A program made the position numbers and the translations under genes. Positions 1 to 11,432 of a stretch of DNA of 64,000 bases are shown here, one piece after another. Source of the stretch: Pocillopora verrucosa. Its lineage: Eukaryota; Cnidaria; Anthozoa; Scleractinia; Pocilloporidae. Under the pieces are notes generated by a model. The model did not search any database. It worked only from the letters and a program-made list of their open reading frames with translations, and was not told the DNA's origin. The DNA lies in the NCBI RefSeq assembly GCF_036669915.1, contig NC_089321.1, positions 11,201,414-11,265,413 of the forward strand, given 5' to 3'. Within the stretch, counting starts at the first letter, position 1; each line of letters begins with the position of its first letter.

Positions 1-430
1 GGTTCTCTTCCTTCCTCAAAATATTTTTCTAAGAGTTCTCTCTTCTTACTCTTTCCACTAAAACAATCACTCAACATTCTAATTTCAATTTGAAAAGAGT
101 CAGTAAAGACCAACTTAAAGGCTGTGATGCTACTAAATTCACATTTATTTCATTTTTGCTTCCTTGTATATATTAATAAACTCAAAGAGATACAGACAAT
201 TTAGTTTTTTCTGAAAGTAAACTTGGCAAAGTAATAGAGAATTCAGAAATGTCTTTAGGACAGCACAACATGTTTAAAGATCCTTCCATTTCATGATCAA
301 ATGGAAACCCAGGTGTGCTATTTAGTAGGTTCCTCTTTAGCTCTTGTACAACTTTTATCTCTTGTTTGAGGAATGAGTTAATTTTATAGTCAGCATCATT
401 CATATTGTCTGTTTCTTGGATCAAATTTAG
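1..430. other. CFAP69 intron, left edge of window
   Basis: AT-rich sequence ending in the acceptor (AAATTTAG) of the first visible CFAP69 exon. I see no plus-strand exon in it. On the minus strand, 182-424 is open for 80 codons and is followed by an AATAAA-like signal near 150, so it could be the terminal exon of another gene. It has no ATG of its own at the 5' end (the frame opens at TTG) and I recognise nothing in it. It is left unannotated as a gene. Confidence 0.5.
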
Positions 431-2093
431 TTAAAAGTCATCATGATTTAGTGAGGAATCTCAAACTCTACCAGGTAAGCTTTAATGTTGTAGAGCAGAA
501 ACTGCCACTAAAGTGTGTCATTGTTACAGTATTTTGAAAAATGACAGAAGTAGTTTACATGTAAAATAATACTGTTCTTGGTAGAAATAGCAAGAAATTC
601 CAAGTGTTAGCAGGGTAGCCTATGTTGTATGAGCCAAAACATCTCACACAATTCTGGTGAAGTGATAGTAACAGTGATACAGTACCAAAGCATCTTAGCA
701 AAACATTTGGAGTTTTTTGACAGAACATAACAAAATATAGGACTAATGAAGACTGTAATTTCCATACAAACTGCTCTTCAAGTGATACTAGAGAAACTTT
801 CTCAACTTTTCACAGGAGTAGCTTAAGTCAAGTATCTAAAGAGTGTCATATTGTGCCACCCAACTTAAATGATGAAAAAGTCCATACAAGTTGAATCATA
901 ACAATCAAACATCTGAGCACACTATTAGATATTGTAGATGTATCAAGTCAGATGCTCTGTACCAAGTACTTATTAACAGAGTGGATAGGCCAGAAAGGAA
1001 AATGTGTGTCTAAGGCTTGGAGGTCATGATGTACTGACTGAACACAGTTAAAGCCAAATGTATTTGTGTCTGGCTCAACATAATTAAATCAATAAGCATT
1101 TTACAATATAATTCTCTGTGTCTTTTTTAATTTTCATTGCATCTCATAGGCACCTTTTTGGGGTTGTTTGACTTTTAATGCCCTGCCTGTGCCATCATGT
1201 GCTTCCCTCTTATGGGTTTCTTTCCAATGTTTTTCCATAAAATGTGTGCAAAGGGGGTGTAGGTCACAAGTAAATTAAAGAAACTCTAATAAATATGATT
1301 GTGTTGTTATCTGTTAGACTCATGAAGATTTTGAGTTCAAGAAGCTGTTAATGAGCACATTGGTGTTGCTGAGTGCTGATTCTGGAAGCTCTCAGGTAAC
1401 AATAAAAAATCATATGGAGATCATGGAATTGATGGTGTGGTTTACAAATTTTATTTTGATTTAACTCACTGAATATGTCGCCCCCAACAGGCTTTTTTAA
1501 CCTAACTTTTATTACATTTGGCAGATTTTTTGTGAGGGTCGCGTGATTTTGTCATTGTTCTCTTTTGTACGAGCAAATGACAACAGCTCAACTGTGGAGT
1601 GGTCCCCTGCACAGTTTGAGGAGCTGCAGTTACAGGTAAAATTGCATCAAAAAATATTCCAAGTAGTGCTATTGATTAAAGTTAGTATTCATTTGTTAAC
1701 TTGAAGTATCTACTGTGAAAGTTAGAAGACTAGATGAGGACCTCAGTGGAGATGTCAGTAATGGAATTTTTGCAGTCCGCCTCTGAGCGGCTGATCACAA
1801 TGTATGACTGGCAAAAAATTCTTATGTTTTTGTTTCCAGGCCTTAGACACCCTAAGCACTGTGGCTCCTTTGTGTTTGGACGATTACATGACTTGTCAGA
1901 GTAACACCAGATTACTTATGCTACTGGAATGGTGTGTGGGAGAAGGTAAGCACTGTTTAATTTTTAGCTTTGTATGCTTATTGCTCCAATCGCTCTGACG
2001 AAGGGCTAACGCTCGAAACGTCAGCTTTTTTACCCTTTACGGTGGCTAATTTACGTTTTCAACTCATTTGTGAACACTAAATTACCTGCTGTA

Positions 2094-2137
<44 letters not shown>

Positions 2138-5100
2138 TTTATTCATATTCCATTTAGTTATTTAGTTATGTTATGTAAACATTTTTAAAGTTTTTTTTTC
2201 ATAATGTGTACGATTGAACGAAAGTCTCAAAATATTGACACACAAAAAATCACTGAATTTTGAACTGTTTTACAAATGATTTCTTATCTTTTCCGTCTTT
2301 AAGCTGACTATGGTGGCCATGGAAACAGTTTCCATGGTTCTGGTGGCCGTGGCAACAAACGAGCCCAGATGCGGTATTGTTTGCGGCTGATGAGGAGCAT
2401 GGTGTCAGTAGGAGATGACGGCTTGAATCAAGATCTTGTAGATCAAGGAGCTATCAATCAGATTATTGGTAGGTACTGTGATTTTTTTAAGTGGCCTGAG
2501 AAGGGGCGGTTGAGGTGACAAACGCCATTTTATTGTGTTCTTGGGCTAGATCCTTCACTATCACGGTACCTCTCTCCGCCTAGGAGAATTAATTTGTACT
2601 GGTAAATTGTTCGGGAAACTTAAGGAATTGCTGCTTGGAGATCTGTGACGGACTAGCATCCCATTTTCAAAGGGTAGATCGCTACCCCACTGATTAATCA
2701 CAAGTGTTCACAAAGTGTACTGCGTTATCCACAGGATAGAAACTAATCCAGTTGATAACGTTATTCATCCTTTGAACAATCGGGGCTCGGAGGATAGTGC
2801 AGTACGTTTTCTTTACACATTTCAGTTGGGAAGTGATTTATCCTTGGGATAGCAAATTGTCCGTGGATGGCGATTTATCCGTGGGATAGCGTTATCCACT
2901 CTTTTTAAGACTGGGCCTTGCATGCTAAAATGCATCCACTGGATAGCGTCATTCACACTTCGAATACCGGTGCCTGGAGAACTAGTGACACTCTATGTCA
3001 CTCAACTCCATGATAACGGGGACTGACTGTCTTAACCAGAAGCTACTCGTAATAACTTTTATCTCAAACCAATAAACGATTTTGCTACAAATTGCAGGAA
3101 TACTTCTCAATGCCAGCACCAGCCCTGATGAGAATGATGCTATTGATATTGAGATGCAGTGTGATATGTTGTTCCTTGTGGCGTCTCTTTGTGAAGGAGA
3201 TACTCACAGGAAGGTAATAATTAAAAAAAAAAACGATTGAGTGAATGCCATCATGACAGAGGTAATTAGTAATTTCGGTTTGAGCCACTAATAAGAGACT
3301 TGTAGCTGTAGATTTTCATCTTTTTTATTTTACAACAGCGTTCCTGATCTCCTAAAAGCGATACCAATGATTCTCTTAAACTTGAAGAAAGTGAGGTGGA
3401 CGCGCTGAAGTACACAGCAATTCAAGAGAATTCTTCTTATTACTTTTCTAAATCGAGGGAATTTATTTTGAGCCTTCAGTGTAGACAATAACTGCTGCGT
3501 ACATCAGCTCGTCTTCTCTATTGAAGTTGAGGTGTCGAAATCTTTTCCCGGGCGGGTTAGTGCGCATGTATTAAAATATTTTTGGTTGTCGTTGTTGTTT
3601 GATGCAAAAACGCTTAAAAGAAGGTTCGAAAATCCTTAATCAAAAGAGTGAAGCCACTAATTTATTTTGGTGGAATAGTAATTTACTCAGGCCAACCTAA
3701 GAAACATTTCTTATTCCTTGTAGGAGCTATTTGGTGCCCAAGGAGTCCAAGTGTTGGTAGAATATCTGAAGAGAGATCCTAACAAGATTAACAGTCCGCT
3801 GGGGCATCATCAGCTTCTTTTATCCGCAGTAGACTCTGTGTGGTAAGAACACAGAGTGATTGAGTTATTTCTAGAATAGATGTTGGAACAATTTTAAAGT
3901 TATGCGTCGCACGCAAACCAGGATTGCATTGATTTTACCCAACTACGCTCTATGATTAGTTTAAAAATCTCGTGCCTGGCTCTTAACCAATCAGTTGCAA
4001 AGCGAAAGCTTACCGTGTCATGGTCACTCACGCTTTCCCGCGCTTAAGCCAGAATCTTAACCAATCAGATGCAAAACAAAAACCAGCCGCGTCTTAGTAA
4101 CTCACGTTTTCCCGCGTTTTACTAAGACGCGGTTTGCAGTTTTAGGCAGTTTTCACGTTTTTTCTAGTTCATAATGGATTCTTGTGGTATTTTGGTTTTG
4201 GTTTTACGGCACCCTCTAATCCCCGTTTTGTTGTCTCGTTTGTCCTCAGGTCTGCTGTGTTGGGATGTTACATAACTGAACAACTGTTTCTTGAAAATGA
4301 TGGAGTTTTTCATCTCATGGATTTATTAGAGGTACTTAACAACAGTTTTTTTCGAAGATAATAGCTGAGATTGTTTAGTACTATTATCAGCAGATTACAC
4401 CCATGACCTCGTAAACCGGTGTAGTGCTCATACACCAACTGTCTACTCGTCGAATTAGTATTGAGGTTCGAAATGCACCAATGAGAGTGCACCAAAACGC
4501 ACCATTCGTAGCTAAACACCATGCTGAATTAACTAGCAACATGTGATCATTCAACCTTCTTGACTGACGAAGACAAGCTGTATAGCAGTCGGAACGCTTT
4601 GGTCCTCAATTTATAGCTTGTCTCTGCAATTACAAATGACTTAATATCGTGAGATAAAACGTTCGTTTGTCTTTGTAACTGCGACGAACTAACACAGATT
4701 TCGAAACATGGGAGAAGATTTAGATGGTAGGATCTTAATTTTGACTGAATTCACATAATTGTGCGGTAGTAAGAAAAAAATAATTCAGTTTGCGTTGTGA
4801 ATTTTTTGACAGTTTTTTGAATCGTGGTACTGAAATTAATTTAGCCCTAAAGCACAACTTACTGTGTTAGTTTACATAGTTAAAACTAATAATTATATAC
4901 TTACCTCAGATATGTCCACTGACAATGCAGAATCTGGTGCTGGGATGTTTGGTGGATCTCTGTGAGAATTCTAAGGTTAGATATTATGTTATCCATTCCT
5001 AGCTGATAAAACGCTCTTTTCCTCTTAGATCTAATGCCATTAACGAATCTATATCTTTTTCGTCATTTCGTCCTCTCCCTCTGAATTCTAAATTGGACCC

Positions 5101-8100
5101 TTATTTTCTCTTTCTTAGAAGTAATCAAGATCGGCGATATTCTACTCTTTCCCCCCCCCCCTTCCTTGAACATGTAAACGTAGTTTACGAGCAGTCTCTC
5201 CTTTAAGCGCGCCGTGCGAACTCTAGGATTTTTGTGCGCCGCACTCCCAGAGTTAACATCAATTTTTTTTTTCGTTGTATTTTTTTGACTCGCCTGACGG
5301 ACTTCGCCAAAAGGAAGGGGCCGCTTGTAATCTAAAGTAAACTGTGTTTCAGTACTAGCAAAGAAATATAATCTGTTTCAGTAACTTTTATTTTATCGTA
5401 TGAAATTCGTAATAGACCTCGCTCTCCGTAGATTCTCAGTGGTAGAGCATCGGAGTGCGGAATCCGAAGATATGAGGTTCGATTCCTCATGGGGACTCAG
5501 AAATTTTCTTTGTCCCACGCTCGTGACAAGACGAAAAACATCTTTCTCTGTTTCTTTACCGAGCTCAAAACTTACCATCTCTCTTATTCTAACTTAATTT
5601 GTTAGAAAATCCGACAACTATACACCCATGAACATCGTGGCCCCGGTTGTTCGAAGGTCGGATGACGCTATCCACAGGATAAATCTTTATCCGGAGGATA
5701 ACGCTCGACGTTTCGCCATCATTTATCTGCTGGATAGCGATTTATCCGTTGGATAGCGTTATGCGCCCTTCAAACAACTGGGCCCTGATTCTTATATTTT
5801 GTTCCTTCAGGCTCTGGCGCATGTTCAGTCCTGGCGTGGTAAGAAGCAGATTACAGCCGGTAAACTATTGGTGGAATTGTGGAAGAAAGAGGAAGCAAAC
5901 ATGGGTGTGGCTAGAGATAAAATTGGCAAAGTAACAGGTAACTATCTCTTCACTCTCTTATCCTTGATTTACCTTTACGCGCTTGAGGGAGGATCAAGAA
6001 TATATTTGAAGCCTGTGCAGGCAGTCAGTTACCGGGAAAGTGCAGGGCGGGCGAGAGAAAAAACGGGGAGAGACTAAGGAGAGGGAAGGAAGAACTCCTA
6101 ATTCAAACCCCGCCCATATTCTCTCGCCAGCTCACTCGCTCGTCTTTACGAATGGAGAAAGCCTGGCACTGGCTGATTCACTGCGGATTTATAGGGACAA
6201 ATGACTGAAAGACGATAGGGGACACAATTTGCAGTACGCTTCTCGCGTATGAACTCAGTATGTGACCTAGCTCAGTGTTATCGAATTGTAACTGAACGAA
6301 ATAATTAACTACCATCAACTAAAATGATGACGTAAATTGGCCACCGTAAAGAGTTTTAAAGCGTAAAACGTTATCAACTCAGTTGATGATACTAAATTAC
6401 CCTGTCGTACTCTCCCACCGGTGCAGCACAGTTTCTTTAAAAACTTACCCTTTTTTTTTTTTCATTTTTAACTAAACGAGGTAAGCATTCTCGTGAGGAG
6501 CTCAACTTTTGTTTGAAACTGAATGTTGCAGATCTAAAGAAACCTCTTATGGGCACAGTCCAAGAGCGACAAGGTGTTATCCCGCTACCTGCCGACCGGC
6601 CTAGCCAAGCGATCGTGGACGTGTCTGAGAACATGAGAGCTAAGATTTACTCCATGTTTTGTAAGCTTGGTGAGTTTTTACTGATCTATGGCGTCCTGCG
6701 CCCGAGTATACTGATGTGGTTAAGTTTCCTAAACGGATATGTTTCCCTTTACGTTCAGGTTTTAACGCAGTTCCTGGTTTATCAACTGTGGATTACGTCA
6801 CAGTGGCAATAATTGAAAAATACCTCGACTTCAAGGTGAGGATGGACACATTTTGATTAATTGTTTGGTGTCCAGGCCCCAGTTGTTCGATGGTTGGATT
6901 GCAACACTCCCTGGATAAATCTCCACCCGCTGGATGACGAAGCACGTTTTGCTTGTACTTATCCACTGGGTAGCGTCATCCGCTCTCTATACAACTTGGC
7001 CTAGGTCTTTACCATGGCAGAGTTTATTGTATTGTGTTCTTGAGCGAGTTACATTGCTGTCACAGTGCCTCTCTCCATTTAGGAGTATAGATTGGTAGCG
7101 ATGAAATGTAAGGGAATCCAGGGAGGGGAGAGGAGGGTAATCTTGCGATGGACTGACATTCCATTCAAGGGGAGTAGCAATAATAAGTTTCTTCGCGTAA
7201 GATTTCATGAATCATTATGGATATATATTTTTTCATCCTCAAGATGGGATTAGGTTGGAAGAGTTTGTTGAATAACTGATGTGATATATGATCAATTTGA
7301 CGCATTGATTGACATTTCTCCTCAGATGCTTGAAGTGTGGAACGAGATTAAGGTCGAGCTTGAACAAGAGAACATCAGACCTGTGTCTCCTGATGCCGAC
7401 TGTATGGTGGATATCTCCAGAATACTGAACGATAGAGCCGCAGGAGTGTCCAGTACCCAGGTCACTTAGATAAAACGAAGTAGAGGGAGGGACGGGAATT
7501 TAGGGAGTAGGGAAGGGGCGGGATTGTTTGGAAGAGGGCACAGGCGATAAGGTGACTAAAGTGACTTCAGTAGGGAGGAAGAGGGAGGGGTGGGGAGTTA
7601 AGTCAGCCAGGAAGGGGAGGGAAAATGACTGGCAGGGCTGGGGCTGCAGAGTGTAGGAGGGGTCCAGAACTAAGGACAGTTATGTTGAGGTAAGAGTGGA
7701 ATGTGTCACTGAATCAACAGGAAAGTGGAGGTGAATTTAGGAGATGGAGTGGGAGGGGGGCTAGGGTGAAAGAGCGGAGTGTCCAGTACTCAGGTCGGTC
7801 ATTTTAAGGTGAGGGAAAGTGGGTGGGGGGTGGGGGGTTACGGCTGAATCAGAAACAGGGGCCACAAAGCGGTGGGAGTCATGTACCCTGGTCAGTCAAG
7901 TGGTGGTGGGTGTAGGCAGTGGTAGGTGCAAAAATGTGTCAGCTGGAAAGTCGAAGGAAAGTCAGTGATAAATGTTGTTGTTGTGGTTGTTGTTTTTACA
8001 TCTTTATTTTGCCCCGCAGGATAAACTTATTCAAGCTCAGCGAAACCAGGAACTTATTGAAGAGGAGGAGTATTATGAATCAGTGAGTCGTAGTTTTGAT

Positions 8101-10278
8101 GGAAGTACCTCGTTGATCAAGGCCTACTTTCCCATTTTTTCCGCTGTATCAATCTATTTTCATATTTTATTTTATAACAACTTTATTTAAATAATAACAT
8201 ATATAATATATTATTATTAAAAAGGGTAATAGAAGGGAGGAACTTAATCCTCATTGTAAACTATACCCCAGATATAAATATTTAATACTTTGCAATATAC
8301 ATATACACACAGAAACATTTTACATACAAGCATATATCTATATAAATATAAAATCTAAGTAAAAAAGTCATATTTAAGATAAAAATTCTGTTGAAATGAT
8401 GAATAATTAAATTTCTCCTTTTCCCTTAATTTCGTAGATCAAAGAAAGTCACCGTCAAGAAGAAAAGGCCTACAAAGATTTTTGTGATTATGTCGACAGA
8501 ACATCGGACTACGCGGTTCTCAAGGTGAGTATTGATTTTAAATGGACGTTTCTGTCTCCTTTACGGCAGTTTATATGTTAAACTGTTCGGTAATTTTTCT
8601 CGAGCTTGCATTGTGACGAGAGATACAGAGCGCTTTCTTAGACGATGTCTAAAGTCTGAAAGCAAAATAATTACAACATCCAATCTGACCAAAGGAAAAT
8701 GTTACGAGGATCCAATAACTCCGTAAAAACAATCAAACTACCTGAAGCGCGAGAAAACGCGAGTCACTTTGTCGCGATTGGTTTCAGTTGCATTTGATTG
8801 GTTTAGACAAAGGCGTGCGTTTTCAGTTTCAATCACAGAGCGCAGTAGTGATGTTTTGGCGTCTGAGCCACAAGAATTCCCGTAGTCTAACTTTTCCTTC
8901 ACCCTAAATTTTATTTTGTTCAATATATTCAGGCTGCAAAAGAGAAGCAGTTGAGCACCATAGAAGCTTCAAGACTTCAGGGTAGAGTTTACTCTGGGTA
9001 AGAAACAAGTTTTTATCTCAGTGTTTTTTATCTCATTGTATTCGAAGAAAAATGTCTTTCAGTCGGTATCTATTTTTTCTGACAAAGGTCTAAGCAATAT
9101 CATGGTAGCTAGAGACGTCACAGTTGTTTAGCACTGTTTTCTGATTGGATGGTAGTAGTCAAAAACCATTCACAAGCTTCACCGCAATCTCTCCTCCCAA
9201 TATTCAAATATAATGGTTAACCTTTTCCACTCTCTCTCTTTTCTCCTTTTTTCAGCGAGATTTCCCACGACACTTTACAAGAAGACCTCAACACAACTGT
9301 AAGTAAATCATAGGAAAAGGGTGTATATTACTTTAGGTCAAACTGAAACATACTCTGTAGGTAACTTTACCTGCACTTGTCAGAGCTTAAAAGTTTCTCA
9401 GACTTATCTTCGAAGCGAAAAGCCAGGGTATATCCGTGGGGATCTGGGGGGGGGGAGGGGGGGCTCTCATTCAGGATCTCGCCGGGGGGGAGGGGAGTAA
9501 CTTTCAATGTAAACCCTCTCACCTTTCCTGGCCAATGTTGCGTCATTTAAGGTTTACACGTGTTTTTCTTTCCAGACTTTCTGCGGTAGACGAGTAGAAA
9601 TCGAAAGTACCCCACTTGACATAACAAGAACGATTACAAGTGCGACAACAGCCGACGAGGAAAAGAAAACTCTTGTAGTAGCGGTAAGTGAAAGAAAGGA
9701 CAAAGGAGATGTCCTATCCTAGTACTAGGGTCTCTCATATTCTCGCTCCTTGGATCCCGGGAACGAGGTTGAGAGTTTGCGGCAAGTTTGCGTAGCTGAC
9801 AGTTCTGCTTCCTTGGGCAAAGCGGCAGAAAGGGAGAAAAAAAAAAGAGACCTAACTCTTCCATACCTCAGCAAATAGGGAATCGAAAAGACTGCCACGT
9901 AGGCTAGCGTGCGCGTATAACTAAGATTTGGTCACTTGTCTGACAATGGCCATGTTTTTAGTGGAGGTTAAGTTGGTCTGAGATCATACTTGTGATTTCG
10001 AACTTAACGAGCGCACAGCTTTAGTGGGATATGAAATTTCAAGTACGATTTCAGAAAAAGACTTGCACGACACTGGTGATCCTTCCAGCTTGCCGAAGCT
10101 CGTCGTTATTCAGAAACTGAACATAAAATTAATTCCGTCTTTCTTTTCTATAGCTGATTTCTTCTGATCACTCATTTATTTATTTATTGGTTTCTTTTAG
10201 AAGAAAAAAATTGGTAACAAAAGTTATCAAAGTCACCACACAACGGGTTCTTTGGCCTTTTATTTTTCTACAGTTTGA
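431..10278 (+). CDS. CFAP69: CFAP69, cilia- and flagella-associated protein 69 (5'-truncated by window edge)
   Basis: ARM-repeat-like axonemal protein; in vertebrates CFAP69 is needed for sperm flagella and acts in olfactory cilia. Exons by frame and splice sites: 431-474, 1318-1395, 1525-1635, 1840-1945, 2304-2468, 3098-3213, 3724-3842, 4250-4331, 4910-4975, 5811-5937, 6532-6669, 6759-6835, 7326-7460, 8020-8082, 8438-8524, 8933-8997, 9256-9298, 9576-9683, 10201-10278. They join in one frame for about 601 residues. Segments match the animal family closely: THEDFEFKKLL, GNSFHGSGGRGNKRAQMRY, VIPLPADRPSQAIVDVSENM, VDYVTVAIIEKYLDFK. The family is about 940 residues, so the N-terminal third is upstream. 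The donor after 7460 is weak (gtcact). The last exon is uncertain: other acceptors near 10274 and 10492 would give a different tail. Introns are loaded with small repeats. Confidence 0.92.
1986..2145 (+). repeat. Penelope-type repeat with hammerhead-variant core
   Basis: In CFAP69 intron 4. CTGACGA at 1995-2001, a short stem GGGC/GCTC closed by TAAC, then GAAACGTC at 2015-2022. The arm that follows (gtggctaatttacgtttt onward) and the tail ctctcccaccgacgcagc match the copy at 31507-31715. The left inverted arm seen in that copy is missing here, so this is a half element. Confidence 0.7.
2490..2700 (+). repeat. Dispersed repeat, copy 1 (shared with 7000-7185)
   Basis: Two CFAP69 introns carry the same diverged sequence in the same order: ttattgtgttcttg, cctctctcc..taggag, then cgatggactgacatcccat-like text and a gggtag..agcaa end. 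I do not recognise the superfamily; no terminal repeats are obvious. Confidence 0.5.
2715..2990 (+). repeat. Degenerate GGATAACGCTATCCA palindromic MITE cluster
   Basis: Repeated half-sites of the type ttatccgtgggatagc and gcgttatccac, in both orientations, related to the intact copy at 5639-5784. Terminal repeats are worn and several partial units appear to be strung together. Confidence 0.5.
3940..4125 (+). repeat. CCAAT / TTTCCCGCG repeat pair
   Basis: Two tandem units, each with cttaaccaatcag(a/t)tgcaaa followed by cac(g)ctttcccgcg. Related single units lie reversed at 8745-8815 and 15835-15905 (gcgggaaaacgcg ... gatttggtt type). TTTCCCGCG resembles the E2F consensus and CCAAT the NF-Y site; whether they function is unknown. 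Confidence 0.45.
5423..5505 (+). repeat. tRNA-like SINE head
   Basis: A-box-like CTCAGTGGTAGAGCA, an anticodon-type stem TCGGA/TCCGA with an 8-nt loop, and a perfect T-arm (TGAGG TTCGATT CCTCA). The acceptor stem does not close well, and the unit continues into a conserved tail (ctttgtcccacgctcgtgac) to about 5565. This fits a tRNA-derived SINE rather than a working tRNA. It lies in a CFAP69 intron. Confidence 0.6.
5639..5784 (+). mobile_element. 146-bp MITE with GGCCC(C/A)GTTGTTCGAAGG terminal repeats
   Basis: Left end ggccccggttgttcgaagg and right end cccttcaaacaactgggcc are near-perfect inverted repeats. The inside holds alternating ttatcc/ggata palindromes. The right end sits about 25 bp from the acceptor of the CFAP69 exon at 5811, so the element has been tolerated very near a splice site. 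It is non-autonomous and has no ORF. Confidence 0.65.
6325..6455 (+). repeat. Decayed Penelope-type repeat arms
   Basis: gtaaattggccaccgtaaagag followed by an arm with actcagttgatgatactaaattacc and the tail ctctcccaccggtgcagc. The same arms as at 31507-31715, but the ribozyme-like core is deleted. Confidence 0.55.
6875..7001 (+). mobile_element. Diverged copy of the 146-bp CFAP69-intron MITE
   Basis: Starts ggccccagttgttcga and ends acaacttggcc, with ctggataaat and ttatccactggg inside. A worn relative of 5639-5784. Confidence 0.5.
7000..7185 (+). repeat. Dispersed repeat, copy 2
   Basis: Diverged copy of 2490-2700: ttattgtattgtgttcttg, cctctctccatttaggag, cgatggactgacattccat, ggggagtagcaa. 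It directly abuts the preceding MITE. Confidence 0.45.
7461..7960 (+). repeat. G-rich degenerate minisatellite in CFAP69 intron
   Basis: About 500 bp of strongly purine/G-rich sequence with many runs of three or more G on the plus strand (gggaggg, ggggtgggg). The motif gtgtccagtac(c/t)caggtc, which spans the end of the upstream exon (7326-7460), recurs near 7778 with weaker traces near 7660 and 7880. G-quadruplex formation in the transcript is possible. Confidence 0.55.
8745..8815 (-). repeat. CGCG/CCAAT repeat, single unit
   Basis: gcgcgagaaaacgcgagtcac ... gtcgcgattggtttcagttg, the reverse-oriented relative of the units at 3940-4125. In a CFAP69 intron. Confidence 0.4.
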
Positions 10279-11432
10279 ACAAGTTTTTAAGTCGGATTGT
10301 TTCTTTTTCGTTTTGGTGTTGCATTCTGAATTCTGATTGGCTGACAAAAAGACGCGGTAGGTGAGTAGAAAATAGTGCGATTTGTGGGAAAATCAGACTG
10401 CAACGATCAACAGCAATTTCATTATGGATGTAATAAATAAAAAGACACTTCAAGAGTAAACTTCTCAATTTGTATTTCACATTTCATTTTTCAGTAAACG
10501 AGTCGAATGCAAGACCACATACAAGTTGTACAACCCAAAGAATGCTACATATATATTTCACTGTTGTAAATAATTTGGCCGCCTAACTTTGTAAATACGT
10601 GAAGTTGTTGCTGTCTGTTTTGCAAAGGTTCTACTTAACACATGTATAAATGCATTATGTTTGACAGTTTAGAATAGTATTGTGCCAAACTCTTTGGTGT
10701 ATTGACGATGAATGTCATACTTCACATGTTTGTGTCGTTATTTATATTGTATAAATTAAGAAAAAAATGGGTGTTTGTGCAGTCGAGATCTGTCGCCTAT
10801 TAAAAGTACATATTTACTTTTTACCTGTAAGAGACGTTCGCATTCGTTTCACTCAGAGGCTTCCAGTCAGGAAAAATTATTGGAGTTTAAAACGGCGTAG
10901 AAGTTAAACTCAAGATCGCATTTTAGGAGCGTCTTTAAACCTTTGGAAAAGCAGTTTAAGAAGGCTCATTTTTAGTCTATGAACCGACCTTCTATCACCT
11001 CGCGCGAGTTACTAGAAATCAATGAAGGAAATATTTCGGCGCTGCGTGAACTCTGGGAAGCATGGCATAGCTTCCAGGACGAAGTATAATTGCTACCGAT
11101 ATCTTTTGGTTCGCGCGACGGAATACGCCAACAAAGAGGGAATTCTCTAAGTCTGATTTCTTGTTGGTATACATCCCTTTGATTGCATTTTAAGAAAACA
11201 GCGCAACACCCAACCTAGATTTTAGGTCTTAAATCCATGGGGCGGAAAGAGCGACGATGTTTAACACCTAGTTTAGAAAGTTCGGGGAATGATTGCTCGG
11301 CTTATATTTCGCTTTAATAAAAGCACCTGGAGATTGTACCATTCAAAATAATACGCCGTTTTTGAATCCTGAATACTGTAAGTAATACTGATCGCATCTT
11401 TACCGGCGTCTCAGTCCATACCTTCAGCAAGG
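10279..11432. other. Spacer between convergent CFAP69 and the coiled-coil gene
   Basis: The 3' untranslated regions of two convergent genes. A candidate CFAP69 poly(A) signal is the aataaataaa near 10431; another aataaa lies near 11317. No coding exon seen. Confidence 0.5.

Noticed and set aside
182-424. 80-codon minus-strand ORF near the left edge
   Set aside because: It opens at TTG, has no convincing acceptor, lies in an AT-rich CFAP69 intron and matches nothing I know. A downstream AATAAA alone is too little.
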